Positions 50,441-59,473 are shown, numbered from the stretch's first letter. The stretch is 64,000 bases of DNA from DAOQVR01 sp035341665 (GCA_035341665.1 DAOQVR010000018.1:1-64000); one strand, 5' to 3'. Notes: generated by a model not told the origin, from the sequence alone. Numbers and translations: made by a program.

Positions 50441-51568
50441 ATGGTATTCGGCTTCACACTGCTAGCGGGGGCCGCTTCGAACGGCCGTCTGGGCGTGCTG
50501 ACGACTCCGCACGGCGAGATTCAGACTCCGGCCTTTGCTCCTGTGGGAACGCAGGGAACGGTCAAGGCTCTTGATCCCCGAGACTTGCGCGAGCTTGGCG
50601 TTGAGCTGCTGCTCGGGAACACCTATCACCTCTATCTGCGGCCTGGTGCAGAGCTGCTGGCCAGAATGGGCGGATTGCACGGCTTCATGGGATGGGACGG
50701 GCCGATTCTCACCGACTCGGGCGGCTTCCAGGTCTTTAGCTTGCAGGCGAACCGGAAGGTGGATGAAGACGGCGTCACGTTTCGGTCGCACCTTGATGGA
50801 TCGCCCCACCGCTTCACTCCGGAGATGGTGATCTGGACACAGGAACAGATTGGTGCAGACATCATCATGTGTTTGGATGAGTGTGCGGATCCTCTAAACC
50901 GAGACTATAACGAGGCCGCGCTGGAGAGGACCCACGCCTGGGCTGAGAGGAGCCTGGCTGCTCAGAAACGAAGCGACCAGTGGCTTTTCGGAATCGTGCA
51001 GGGCGGGGTATTCAGCGACCTGCGTGAGCGGAGCGCACGTTTCCTGACGGGACTCGACTTTCCAGGATATGCGATCGGAGGGCTGAGCGTCGGTGAGCCA
51101 AAGCCATTGATGCACAGAATGCTGGAAGTAACTACTCCTCTCCTTCCGGTTGGCAAGCCGCGGTACCTGATGGGCGTGGGCGCGCCCGATGATCTGATAG
51201 AGGGGGTCACGCGGGGCATCGACCTCTTCGACTGTGTGCTTCCAACCCGACTAGCCCGGAATGCCGCTCTCCTAACGCGGCATGGGAGGCTGAACCTGCG
51301 GAATGCCAGCTTCTCCACAGATGCCAAGCCGGTAGAGGAGCGCTGCGACTGCTATTGCTGCCGCCGCTTTTCGCGAGCGTACCTGCGGCACCTGTTCAAA
51401 GCTGAAGAACTGCTCGGCTACCGTCTTGCCACTATCCACAATGTCCGCTTCCAGGAACGGCTGATGGAGGATATTCGCGCGGCTCTTGGCGATGGTTCCT
51501 TCGAGCAGTTCCGCTCCGAGTTTCTGGCCGGCTATTTGGGCCCGCATGGAGATGGAACCCTGACATAG
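50441..51568 (+). CDS. tgt: Queuine/preQ1 tRNA-ribosyltransferase
   Basis: 375 residues, the standard bacterial length. DSGGFQVFS near residue 90 carries the catalytic Asp, GVGAPDDLIEGVTRGIDLFDCV gives the nucleophilic Asp region, and the zinc ligands are CDCYCC near 303 plus a distal His (TIHN). The enzyme swaps guanine for preQ1 at position 34 of GUN-anticodon tRNAs. No ribosome site is visible upstream, in agreement with leaderless initiation. uppP follows 19 bp after the stop. Confidence 0.97.
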   Translation: MVFGFTLLAGAASNGRLGVLTTPHGEIQTPAFAPVGTQGTVKALDPRDLRELGVELLLGNTYHLYLRPGAELLARMGGLHGFMGWDGPILTDSGGFQVFSLQANRKVDEDGVTFRSHLDGSPHRFTPEMVIWTQEQIGADIIMCLDECADPLNRDYNEAALERTHAWAERSLAAQKRSDQWLFGIVQGGVFSDLRERSARFLTGLDFPGYAIGGLSVGEPKPLMHRMLEVTTPLLPVGKPRYLMGVGAPDDLIEGVTRGIDLFDCVLPTRLARNAALLTRHGRLNLRNASFSTDAKPVEERCDCYCCRRFSRAYLRHLFKAEELLGYRLATIHNVRFQERLMEDIRAALGDGSFEQFRSEFLAGYLGPHGDGTLT

Positions 51569-51587
51569 CGAAAGGTCTGCTTCGACG

Positions 51588-52397
51588 ATGGAGATGCTGA
51601 GAGCGATTCTGCTTGGTTTCATCCAGGGCGTGACTGAGTTCGTTCCGGTCTCGAGCTCTGGGCACCTGGTACTCGTGCCGTGGCTGCTTGGTTGGGAGTC
51701 TCCTGGTCTCTTGTTCGATACCGTCGTCCACTGGGGGACTCTCATCGCAGTTGTGGCCTACTTCTGGCGGGATTGGCTGCGGTTAGCCACTGCATGGGTG
51801 CGGGGCCTGATCCGCTGGGATTGGCGGGATGCCGATGCGCGGCTGATGTGGCTGCTGATCCTTGGTTCTGTGCCGGCAGCCGTGCTGGGCTATCTGTTCG
51901 ACGACTTTTTTGAGGCGCTCTTTTCAGAGCCCCTGTGGGCGAGCATCTTCCTCCTTGTCACTGCGGTCATACTGATCTTGTCAGAGCGACTGGGCAGCCG
52001 GCATCGATCTCTGAAGGAGATGCGTTGGGTTGATGCTGTAGTCATCGGACTGGCCCAAACAGCGGCAATCGCGCCAGGCATCTCGCGCTCGGGTGCTACG
52101 ATTGGTGCTGGCCAGCTGCTGGGTCTTCGGCGTGAGGATGCTGCGCGCTTCAGCTTCATGCTGTCCACGCCGGTAATCCTGGGGGCCGGGGTGTTCCAGC
52201 TCGCGAACGCAGTCCAGGAAAAGTCGATCACTGCGGGCCTTCCGGGGCTGGTGGCCGGCTCTCTTGTGGCAGGGGTGGCCGGCTACCTTTCCGTGCGCTT
52301 CATGCTCAGGTACCTGCAAGGGGGCAGGCTGTACCTGTTCGCGCTCTACTGTATCTGGGTGGGCACCTCCTGCCTTGTCGTGGCGCTATTGCGCTAG
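51588..52397 (+). CDS. uppP: Undecaprenyl-diphosphate phosphatase
   Basis: 269 residues with multiple membrane segments. The family motifs EFVPVSSSGHLVLV (residues of about 17-30) and PGISRSGATIGAG near 164 are both present and form the pyrophosphatase active site. It recycles the lipid carrier for peptidoglycan and other envelope polymers and confers bacitracin resistance. It is probably co-transcribed with tgt. Its 3' end overlaps the convergent Rrf2 gene by 12 bases. Confidence 0.96.
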   Translation: MEMLRAILLGFIQGVTEFVPVSSSGHLVLVPWLLGWESPGLLFDTVVHWGTLIAVVAYFWRDWLRLATAWVRGLIRWDWRDADARLMWLLILGSVPAAVLGYLFDDFFEALFSEPLWASIFLLVTAVILILSERLGSRHRSLKEMRWVDAVVIGLAQTAAIAPGISRSGATIGAGQLLGLRREDAARFSFMLSTPVILGAGVFQLANAVQEKSITAGLPGLVAGSLVAGVAGYLSVRFMLRYLQGGRLYLFALYCIWVGTSCLVVALLR

Positions 52398-52832
52398 GAT
52401 CGCGTGGCTGGCCTCTGCTGCCGAAGCGCTCGCCTTATCGGCCAGGGTGTCGAACGTCGTGCTCGCAAGTCGTGCGGTCAAGGCGTGCTGTGCTTCTGCC
52501 AGGATATGATGCACCGGGCAGTTGCCATCATTCGGGCACGCCTGTGGCTGAATCAGACACCTATTGAGGCGTACTGGTCCTTCGAGAGCTTCGATTACCT
52601 GCAGCAGGTTGATCTGCGAAGGGGGTCGGGCCAAGGCAACGCCTCCTCCTGCCCCACGGTGGGTGGTGACCAAGCCGGCGAGCGAAAGCTGAGCGATGAT
52701 CTTGGCCAAAAACGGGCTTGGTATCCTTTGTCTGCGAGCGATTTCTTGTGTAGCAGATCTTGTACCTGCGGCTGACGCTGCGAGGTCGAGTACTACTCGG
52801 ATTCCGTAATCGGTACGTCTGCTTATCTCCAT
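52386..52832 (-). CDS. Rrf2-family transcriptional regulator with a cysteine triad
   Basis: 148 residues. The N-terminus MEISRRTDYGIRVVLDLA and the winged-helix RIPSPFLAKIIAQLSLAGLV with GAGGGVALA (wing) are typical of Rrf2/IscR. Three cysteines in RCLIQPQACPNDGNCPVHH match the spacing of [Fe-S]-binding IscR/NsrR/RsrR proteins, so it probably senses iron-sulfur status, oxygen or nitric oxide. It might control the neighbouring iron-sulfur-rich operon or itself, but no site was proven. It is convergent with uppP and has its own promoter. Confidence 0.9.
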   Translation of the reverse strand: MEISRRTDYGIRVVLDLAASAAGTRSATQEIARRQRIPSPFLAKIIAQLSLAGLVTTHRGAGGGVALARPPSQINLLQVIEALEGPVRLNRCLIQPQACPNDGNCPVHHILAEAQHALTARLASTTFDTLADKASASAAEASHAILAQ

Positions 52833-52895
52833 CGTGGCAGACCCCTTCGCTGTCTGCGGCAGGAAGACGGGCTTTCTCCTGCGAGCAATTGATGC

Positions 52896-52923
52896 ATTCT
52901 ACTCACAATCCGAGTGGTGTCAA
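52896..52923 (-). promoter_or_regulatory. Promoter of the Rrf2 regulator
   Basis: On the minus strand TTGACA (52918-52923) and TAGAAT (52896-52901) are 16 bp apart, about 57 bases before the gene start. The spacer is AT-richer than its surroundings and could host an autoregulatory Rrf2 site. Confidence 0.6.
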
Positions 52924-53001
52924 GTCGGTCGTGCTGGGAGCGGCGGTGAGCCACAGCAGCTCCTGTGGCCTCTGAGGTAGTGACAAGGGTAGGGTGAGTC
53001 T

Positions 53002-53799
53002 TTGATTGGCATGCCTCTGCTTCACCTACTGGTCACCCAGTCCACCAATGATCTTGCCAAGCACTTGTCCAAGGAGGGCTGCAGGGAGGGAACATGCGTG
53101 CTTTCCGAGTACCAGATAGCGGGCAAGGGCAGGCTTGGACGCAGATGGGAGGCTCCCGCCGGAGGCGGCCTCCTGATGTCGATCGTGTTCCGGCCGAAGT
53201 TGGCGCTGCCCGAGATTCACCAACTGACGATGCTGTCCGGGCTAGCTATCGTGGACGCCGTGCGAGAGGAGACGGGACTGTCGGCGAGGCTGAAGTGGCC
53301 GAACGATGTGCTCTGCCGAGGAGCCAAGCTGGGTGGCATTCTGGCGGAGAGCGCCCTGGTGGGAGACGCGGTCGAGCACTGCGTGGTCGGCATCGGTCTG
53401 AATGTCAACGCGGCTCCAAGCCTACCAGACGGCCTTTCGATGCATCGGGTCACGAGCTTGTCAGAGCACGTGGGCGGCGCTGTTGATCGGATGTCGCTGC
53501 TGCGGCGACTGCTGGAGGCGCTCGACCGCCGCTACGCTTCGCTTCGGGCTGGCCAATCACCGTATGCCGAGTGGGCGAGTGCGATTGCCGTGGAGGGTGC
53601 GAATGTCCTTATTGTGGGAGGGCAAGACCGATGGCGCGGCACTGCGGTTGGGCTTGACCCAGACGGCGCGATGCTCGTGCGACTGCCAGATGGTCGCATC
53701 GAGCGTGTGACGTCGGACGACGTCGTGCTCCAGGAAGAGCCCGGTTGGCGCGGGGCGCCGACGTCTGATACAATGAGCGGAGCGAGTAGCCTAGCATAG
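53002..53799 (+). CDS. birA: Biotin-[acetyl-CoA-carboxylase] ligase, monofunctional
   Basis: 265 residues from a TTG (an ATG three codons later is an alternative). The catalytic domain has STNDLAK, AGKGRLGRRW (the GRGRxGR biotinyl-AMP loop), LKWPNDVLCRGAKLGGILAE and VGIGLNVN. The N-terminal DNA-binding domain of E. coli-type BirA is absent, so this is an enzyme without repressor function. It biotinylates carboxylase or decarboxylase carrier proteins. A weak promoter for the next gene lies in its 3' end (TTGGCG-18 bp-TACAAT, 53745-53774). Confidence 0.93.
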   Translation: MIGMPLLHLLVTQSTNDLAKHLSKEGCREGTCVLSEYQIAGKGRLGRRWEAPAGGGLLMSIVFRPKLALPEIHQLTMLSGLAIVDAVREETGLSARLKWPNDVLCRGAKLGGILAESALVGDAVEHCVVGIGLNVNAAPSLPDGLSMHRVTSLSEHVGGAVDRMSLLRRLLEALDRRYASLRAGQSPYAEWASAIAVEGANVLIVGGQDRWRGTAVGLDPDGAMLVRLPDGRIERVTSDDVVLQEEPGWRGAPTSDTMSGASSLA

Positions 53800-53835
53800 G
53801 AAGGGACCAGGAACTCCTGGCACGGTGCGTGCTTC

Positions 53836-54372
53836 GTGAGACTGTGGAAGAGGAACCCTCTTGGGCGGAGAGCGACGCTCTGGATTGCGGCGTGGCTCGC
53901 AATCGCCTGTTTGGCATCCATCTCGTGGCGCTCCGCCTCCGAGGCCGAAAGCGGGCTGTTCCAGTCAGACCTGCCGACGCCCTCCGAGTGGCCGACGGCA
54001 ACCGTCGCGTCTGAGATCCCCCCGTCCGCTACGCCATTGCCGGTCCCGTCCGCAACTGCGGAAGTAACCGCCACGATCTCACCCGCTGCCGAACCGACGC
54101 TGAGCACGGAGCCCTCCGCGACGATGACGACTCCTCCGACCGAGACACCCGAGGCAGTGCCTGAGGCGACGTCTGCGCCTGCGCCGGACGAATCCTCGAG
54201 GTATCCGGAACAGAAGGCAGACCTCGAGTTTCGTTGGCGCGCCCTCGCCGACGCCCTCGTGCTTGGTGTTTCGTATGCCTGGCTTGTTTGCGGGATCCTA
54301 CTGCTTGTTCTTCTGGTTGCGCTGCTGCTGTGGGCATTGGTGCGAAGGCGGCGTCCTGCGCCAGGCCGCTAA
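53836..54372 (+). CDS. Exported Pro/Thr-rich protein with a C-terminal membrane anchor
   Basis: 178 residues from a GTG. A basic N-terminus and hydrophobic segment (about 13-28) act as a signal or anchor. Residues of about 40-125 are rich in Pro, Thr, Ser, Ala and Glu, like a glycosylated stalk. A strong transmembrane helix (about 144-168) ends in RRRRPAPGR. The topology suggests a surface-exposed linker protein. No family is recognised. The following GT-C glycosyltransferase gene may glycosylate such a stalk, but this is speculation from adjacency. Confidence 0.55.
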   Translation: MRLWKRNPLGRRATLWIAAWLAIACLASISWRSASEAESGLFQSDLPTPSEWPTATVASEIPPSATPLPVPSATAEVTATISPAAEPTLSTEPSATMTTPPTETPEAVPEATSAPAPDESSRYPEQKADLEFRWRALADALVLGVSYAWLVCGILLLVLLVALLLWALVRRRRPAPGR

Positions 54373-54497
54373 AGAGGCGCTGGTGGCAGTCGGCACAGAG
54401 CGGAGGCGAAGGCTCGTCTTGCCACGGTGAGTCGCATCGGCTGCAACCGATTGGATGCTGCAGCGAGAGGGGAGGTGATCACCGCAGCGGATGGACT

Positions 54498-55976
54498 GTG
54501 CTGCTGGTCACGGGGCTCGCATTTCTTCTGCGCGTCCAAGGGCTAGCCTACCAAAGCCTTTGGCGGGACGAAGTGGACTCGCTCCGCTTCGCGGCACAGC
54601 CTCTGTCTGAGCTCCTGCGCGGCTTCACGGCGCCAGGGCACAATGGCCCACTCTACTACCTCCTGCTCCGTCCCTGGCTGGCGGCTGCCGGCGACAGCGA
54701 GTTCTCCCTTCGGTTTATCTCTCTGCTTGCCGGTGTTGTGGCGGTACCGATGGTGTACCGGCTCGGCCAGGGCTTGGTGCGGGGATCAGGTAGTGCCCCC
54801 GCCGTGGCGTCCCTGCTGGTCGCTGTGTCGCCATACCTGGTGTGGTACAGCCAGGAAGGCAGGATGTACGCAGCCGCGGTCGTTCTCGTCCTTGGCTCGC
54901 TGGCTTGCTTGTTTAGCGCAGCCCAGAGCGGTGGCTGGCGACCTTGGTTTGGTTATGTGGCGCTGACGGCGGCTGCATTCTACACCCACATCCTGACAGC
55001 GCTCATGATTCCGGTTCATCTGACGGTCATCGCACTCCTCCCATGGCCCCGCGCGCCGAAGACGGCAGTGCGGCACGCAGCCGCGCTTGTTGCGCTGGCC
55101 ATCCTCTACATTCCGCTGGCGATGTGGCAGTTGCCGAGGCTGCTTGACCCGGGTGCCACAGGCTTTGCGTTCGTACCCCTACCTCAGATGCTTGCCTCTA
55201 TGGCATCGACTTATGTTGGTGGCGTTGCGCCAAGCGGAGTTCTTCTGAGCGAGCTCGGCTTGCTGGCGCTGATCGGCGCCGCCCTTGTCTTCCCGAGGCG
55301 CGACCGGCTGCGCGTTTCTTTCGCACTTGCTGCATGGGTGTCGCTGCCGGTGGTGGGCTTGTTCCTGCTGACCCTCAGGCAGCCCATGTATGCGGCACGC
55401 TATCTGGTTTTTGTTCTTCCAGGGCTCTTGCTGCTAGCAGGCTCTGGCTGGCGAGCCCTTGCGCTGCGCCTTCCCACGCTGTCCATCGTGCTGGTTGTGC
55501 TGTTGGCGGTATCGGGCCTCGTGGGCGTGGGCAGGCAAGCGGCCATTCCCGTGAAGGCCGATCTGCGCTCAGCTTCCCGTTATGTGTCGTCGAATATGGA
55601 GGGTGGTGACCGGGTGCTCTTTCAGATCCCCTACACGAGTCACGGCTTCGAGTACTACCTTAGGCGAGCTGAAGCCGCCGAGCCGAACCTGCCGTCGAGA
55701 GGTGCGGCGATGCTCTATTTCCCCCTGGCGCATGGGGGAGTCGAGCCCTCATGGCGGATCGACGGGCCTTTTACGAACCAAGGCGTGTCTGAGTCTGAGG
55801 TCGATTCGCTGATGGTGCAGCGCTTGGGAGACGCCCGTGTTGTCTGGTTTGTGGCCTCAGAGGTCGAGCTCTGGGACGAACGTCTGCTCGTTCAAGGGTG
55901 GCTATTCCGGCATGCCAGGATCACCGTGCGTGCGGAATTCGCGGGAGTGAGTGTATATCGGTGTGAGTTGCCCTGA
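54498..55976 (+). CDS. GT-C fold (GT39/ArnT-like) membrane glycosyltransferase
   Basis: 492 residues from the GTG at 54498; an upstream in-frame extension is low-complexity and not family-like, so the start is uncertain. About ten to eleven hydrophobic segments span the N-terminal two thirds. The first loop carries QSLWRDEVDSLRFA, the acidic DE motif used by lipid-phosphate-sugar-dependent GT-C enzymes. A further loop reads YLVWYSQEGRMYAAAVV. The C-terminal 130 residues form a soluble exported domain. It probably transfers a sugar from a polyprenyl-phosphate donor to an envelope protein or glycan. Confidence 0.8.
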   Translation: MLLVTGLAFLLRVQGLAYQSLWRDEVDSLRFAAQPLSELLRGFTAPGHNGPLYYLLLRPWLAAAGDSEFSLRFISLLAGVVAVPMVYRLGQGLVRGSGSAPAVASLLVAVSPYLVWYSQEGRMYAAAVVLVLGSLACLFSAAQSGGWRPWFGYVALTAAAFYTHILTALMIPVHLTVIALLPWPRAPKTAVRHAAALVALAILYIPLAMWQLPRLLDPGATGFAFVPLPQMLASMASTYVGGVAPSGVLLSELGLLALIGAALVFPRRDRLRVSFALAAWVSLPVVGLFLLTLRQPMYAARYLVFVLPGLLLLAGSGWRALALRLPTLSIVLVVLLAVSGLVGVGRQAAIPVKADLRSASRYVSSNMEGGDRVLFQIPYTSHGFEYYLRRAEAAEPNLPSRGAAMLYFPLAHGGVEPSWRIDGPFTNQGVSESEVDSLMVQRLGDARVVWFVASEVELWDERLLVQGWLFRHARITVRAEFAGVSVYRCELP

Positions 55977-56014
55977 GCCCCTGACGGTTTGCGCTCACTG
56001 CTCCTGGCGGTGGC

Positions 56015-56043
56015 TTGACAGCCGGTGCTCTTTCTGATAGTAT
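56015..56043 (+). promoter_or_regulatory. Promoter overlapping the 5' end of the SurA-like gene
   Basis: TTGACA (56015-56020) and TAGTAT (56038-56043) are exactly 17 bp apart. The -10 covers the in-frame ATG at 56042, so translation more likely starts at the GTG at 56051, again leaderless. Confidence 0.55.
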
Positions 56044-56050
56044 GCGGCGC

Positions 56051-56755
56051 GTGCTAGCAGCAGAAGTGAGCCGACTGCACCGGCGGGCCCGTCGTTGGCG
56101 TGCCGCAGGGTTGCTTGGCGCCATGGCGATTCTGGTCACCGGCTGTGCGCGGTCGTGGCGGGAGCGGGGGCTGGAGAGGGCCACCGCCATGCCGACGGAC
56201 ACTGCCGCGGTCGCATCTTCGCCTGAGGCATCACCCTCAGTACCGAGGGCAACAGCTACGCCTGCCCTGGTAGCGCGGGTCAACGGACAGCCAATACTCC
56301 TCTCGGAGTTCTACGGGAGGCTCGAGGAGCTGCGAGTAGAGCAGGCAGACCAGGCGATACCCACCGCACCAGTAGGGCCTGAGGAGGCCTCGAGCGAGGC
56401 AGGGCAGCAGGTGCTCAATGAGCTGATCGACCTGCTTCTGGTGCGGCAGGCGGCGGCAGAGATGGGCATCATGCCCAGCGGTCTGGAGGTCGATGCGCAG
56501 GTCGAGGCGGCTATCGTGACCGGTGGCGGTGAGTCGGCGTTTGATGAGTGGCTGCGGGCAACCGGCCAAACAGAGCAGCAGTACTGGCTTTCTGTCCGGG
56601 ACTCGCTTGCTCTTCAGCGGCTTGTGCTTGAGGTGACCGGGGACAGCGGCGCCGGTGTGCCCGAGCATGCGCATGCGGCACGGGCCGCGGCGTTTGCAGA
56701 GTGGCTATCGGAGCGGCGGGAAAGTGCGAATGTGGAGCTGTGGGTAAGACAGTGA
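56051..56755 (+). CDS. SurA N-domain-like lipoprotein
   Basis: 234 residues from the GTG at 56051 (ATG 56042 is possible but overlaps the promoter -10). A signal sequence ends in the lipobox LVTGC, so it is probably a membrane-anchored lipoprotein. After a Thr/Pro/Ser linker, residues of about 75-230 match the chaperone N-domain of SurA/PrsA: VARVNGQPILLSEFYGRLEEL, LNELIDLLLVRQAAAEMGI and FDEWLRATGQTEQQY. No peptidyl-prolyl isomerase domain follows. It probably chaperones exported proteins. The next gene starts 20 bases later. Confidence 0.8.
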   Translation: MLAAEVSRLHRRARRWRAAGLLGAMAILVTGCARSWRERGLERATAMPTDTAAVASSPEASPSVPRATATPALVARVNGQPILLSEFYGRLEELRVEQADQAIPTAPVGPEEASSEAGQQVLNELIDLLLVRQAAAEMGIMPSGLEVDAQVEAAIVTGGGESAFDEWLRATGQTEQQYWLSVRDSLALQRLVLEVTGDSGAGVPEHAHAARAAAFAEWLSERRESANVELWVRQ

Positions 56756-56775
56756 ACATAACGACTGAGGGTGGA

Positions 56776-58098
56776 ATGCGAACGCGGCGTAGGGGATCAA
56801 CGATTCTTGCGGGGGTGGCGGTTGTTGCAGTGCTCTTGGCTGTGATCGCGACCATTGCCTTCTTGGCCCTGCGCCGGGATCAGAAGGCTTCAACTGGGTG
56901 GCAAGACCCCCTTTCTCTGGTCGTGTCCGAAGAGGTAGTCCCAGGGCTCGCACTCTATCCGCTCGCCGGCGCAGCCGAGGTCGAGACAATTGATGCCGGC
57001 ATCGACAACGGCGAACTGGCAAGTGCATACGCATCGCTGGTCTATGCCCAAGAGCTGTCTGACACGCAGAGGATAGGGCGGTTGACCGCGCTGGCAGCAA
57101 AGCTCACGGAGGAGGACCCTGCTGTGGCGTCCAACGCCCTGCAACAGGCTGCGGACGTGGCTCTCCTGAGCCCGGATCTAAACGACCCGCAGCGCGCCGA
57201 TGCTCTGTGGCGGGTGGCTCGGGGATGGGGAGCAATGGAGCAGACCGGAAGGGCGCTGCAGGCACTCGAGCAGGCCCAGTTGCTCGCGACGGACAGTCCC
57301 TATCTGCAGGCCGCCCAGCGCCGTTGGATTCTAGCCCAGCTCGAGGAGGCCTATCGCAGCCTAGGTGCAGACACGCGCGCGGAGTCAGTCAGGAGCTTGG
57401 TGGTGGAACTGGACCAGGGGTCTGGCGGCCGTCCTGACCAGAACCGGACGGAGGCAGCGGATTTGCCGCGAAACGGCCAATCGCTATCGTCACCGGAGGT
57501 AGGGGCACTCGAAGAGGCTCGGCGGCAGGCTGCCTATGCGGTAATCGAGTCGCTGTCCCAGGGAGGAGAGCCGCCGCTTGACTTGATCGCAGGCCTAGAG
57601 AATGCGCTTAGGGCCGAGGATGCGGCGAAGCTCAGTCTCTACAATCAGGAGCTTGCGGCGACCACACAAGCAGGCCGCCGATCTGAGATCCACCATCAGC
57701 TGGTTCACTGGTTGCTGCTCAAATGCCGCGTCGCCCAGAAGGCCTTCGGCCTCTCCATTGTTCCAGAGTGGGAGAGCCGGCTGAATGACCTGATAGCGGA
57801 GCTGAGCAAGGCCCAAGAGGACCTCGCCTTCGACTACGAGGATTGGTCGGCATCGCTCCCTTACGCCGACCAGATCGCGCCGAGCAGCTATGCCGCACTT
57901 CGGTCTACTGTGTTGGCGGGTAGGCTTGGAGTGTATCCGAACTATCCGGCCGAACAGCTCGTAGAGAAGCTGAGCGGTGCTGTAGACCGGCTTCTAGGCA
58001 GCGGCCTGGCGGGGGACCTCTACGTGGGCACTCGCGAGGAGGATGGGGAGGTCCAGTTCTTTCTGACGAGGAGCGGTGATCGAGGGTTGGCTCCCTAG
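56776..58098 (+). CDS. Membrane-anchored helical-repeat (TPR-like) protein
   Basis: 440 residues from the ATG at 56776 (GAGGGTGG upstream); a GTG at 56752 overlapping the previous stop is an alternative. One N-terminal transmembrane helix (about 9-34, after RTRRRG) anchors a large exported alpha-helical domain with repeated A-L/Y-A-L-E helix pairs, for example ALWRVARGWGAMEQTGRALQ, resembling TPR units. The function is unknown. Placement between a SurA-like lipoprotein and cooC gives no firm clue. Confidence 0.6.
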   Translation: MRTRRRGSTILAGVAVVAVLLAVIATIAFLALRRDQKASTGWQDPLSLVVSEEVVPGLALYPLAGAAEVETIDAGIDNGELASAYASLVYAQELSDTQRIGRLTALAAKLTEEDPAVASNALQQAADVALLSPDLNDPQRADALWRVARGWGAMEQTGRALQALEQAQLLATDSPYLQAAQRRWILAQLEEAYRSLGADTRAESVRSLVVELDQGSGGRPDQNRTEAADLPRNGQSLSSPEVGALEEARRQAAYAVIESLSQGGEPPLDLIAGLENALRAEDAAKLSLYNQELAATTQAGRRSEIHHQLVHWLLLKCRVAQKAFGLSIVPEWESRLNDLIAELSKAQEDLAFDYEDWSASLPYADQIAPSSYAALRSTVLAGRLGVYPNYPAEQLVEKLSGAVDRLLGSGLAGDLYVGTREEDGEVQFFLTRSGDRGLAP

Positions 58099-58131
58099 GA
58101 TAGGCGAGGGTCGGGCGAGAAGGGAATTCTG

Positions 58132-58917
58132 ATGCTCAAGCTGGCGATCACGGGCAAAGGTGGTGTAGGCAAGACCACGTTTTCTGCTCTGCTTGCGCGG
58201 GTCTTTGTCGAGCGCGGTCAGCAAGTGCTGGCCATTGATGCAGACCCCGCGACCGGTCTAGCAGCTGCCTGCGGCGTTCCTCCGCAACAGGCGCGGGCGA
58301 TCGTTCCAGTGTCGGAGATGGAGGACCTGATCTATGAGCGCACAGGAGCACGCAAGGGAGAGACAGGGGGCTACTTTCGCCTGAACCCGCGTGTCGAGGA
58401 CATCCCAGAGCGCTTCGCGATACTCCAGGACGGCATCCGGATCCTGACGATGGGCACGGTGCAGAACGCCGGCTCCGGGTGCCTCTGCCCGGAGAACGCG
58501 CTCTTGCGCAGCTTGGTGACGCACCTGCTGCTCCGGCGAGACGAGATCCTGATCATGGACATGGAAGCTGGCGTTGAGCACCTGGGACGGGGGACGGCAG
58601 GGGCAGTGGATGCGGCGATTGTGATAGTGGAGCCAGGGCGGCGCAGCTTACAGACGGCCAGGAAGATCAGCGAGCTGGCGCTCGGATTGGGGATCCGCCG
58701 AGTGCTCGTCGTCGGCAACAAGATCAGGTCGCGGTCAGACGAGGGCTTCATAGCCAGTGAACTGCCCGGGCTGAGTGTGCTGGGATACCTGCCTGAGGAT
58801 CGCGCCGCCAGGGAGTCCGACTCAAGCGGGGTGGCGGTCTATGACCTGGCGGCCGACCTAATGGAGCGAGTTCGAGCCATGGCCGACACTCTGACAGTGA
58901 CTCCGCCGGCCTTGTGA
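58132..58917 (+). CDS. cooC: CooC-type ATPase, CODH nickel-insertion protein
   Basis: 261 residues. The deviant Walker A GKGGVGKTT near the N-terminus, AIDADPATGLAAACG (Walker A'), GSGCLCPENALLRSLVTHLLL with the nickel-binding CxC, and MDMEAGVEHLGRGTA together identify CooC rather than a generic ParA/MinD. CooC dimerises on ATP and loads nickel into the C-cluster of CODH, here AcsA at 27.8-29.8 kb. It is about 28 kb away from its client and outside the acs operon, preceded by AGAAGGGAA as ribosome site. Confidence 0.93.
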   Translation: MLKLAITGKGGVGKTTFSALLARVFVERGQQVLAIDADPATGLAAACGVPPQQARAIVPVSEMEDLIYERTGARKGETGGYFRLNPRVEDIPERFAILQDGIRILTMGTVQNAGSGCLCPENALLRSLVTHLLLRRDEILIMDMEAGVEHLGRGTAGAVDAAIVIVEPGRRSLQTARKISELALGLGIRRVLVVGNKIRSRSDEGFIASELPGLSVLGYLPEDRAARESDSSGVAVYDLAADLMERVRAMADTLTVTPPAL

Positions 58918-58923
58918 CGGGGC

Positions 58924-59343
58924 TCACTGTGGTGCGAATACCTCGTCAATTGGATAGGCTTGCATCACCCTCGTGGTCTGCCTGAAGTGCATGGCTTTCC
59001 AGAAGCCAGCATCTCCGGGAACTATGACAGCGAGGCTGAGTGCTCCACGTGCTTTGAACCGGCGAGCGATCTCCCGCACGAGTGCGGCGCCAATGCCCTG
59101 TCGTTTGTGCGAGGGATGGACTGACGCCAGGTAGATCACTGCGCGCGACCCATCGAATGTTCCCCTGACGAACCCGACTGCTTCGCCACCGGACACTGCC
59201 ACGAGGAATTCGGCCGCACTGCATTGCCTGACCTTTTCCATGGCTTCCGGGCCGTCAATGTCTGGGTGACCGTATTGTTGGTTGGCCCGCAGAATCTCGA
59301 CGAGAGCTGTGGCATCTTCCGACCGGAACTCACGAATCTCCAT
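58924..59343 (-). CDS. GNAT-family N-acetyltransferase
   Basis: 139 residues from the ATG at 59343; an upstream extension of 32 codons is not conserved in character. The GNAT core is clear: MEIREFRSEDATALVEILRA, AVGFVRGTFDG, ASVHPSHKRQGIGAALVREI with the acetyl-CoA loop (RQGIGA), and the C-terminal DAGFWKAMHF. The acyl acceptor is unknown. It is convergent with cooC, 6 bp away. Confidence 0.88.
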   Translation of the reverse strand: MEIREFRSEDATALVEILRANQQYGHPDIDGPEAMEKVRQCSAAEFLVAVSGGEAVGFVRGTFDGSRAVIYLASVHPSHKRQGIGAALVREIARRFKARGALSLAVIVPGDAGFWKAMHFRQTTRVMQAYPIDEVFAPQ

Positions 59344-59473
59344 TGTTTGTCGCCTCAGAACCCAAGACGCCCGGTCGCCTGAGAGAGCGGCAACCGGTAG
59401 GGAAGTGGACTCCCTTTTCAGCACAGAGAGGCGAGGCACCTACCTGCCTCGCCTCCACCTCCGGCACCTGCTG

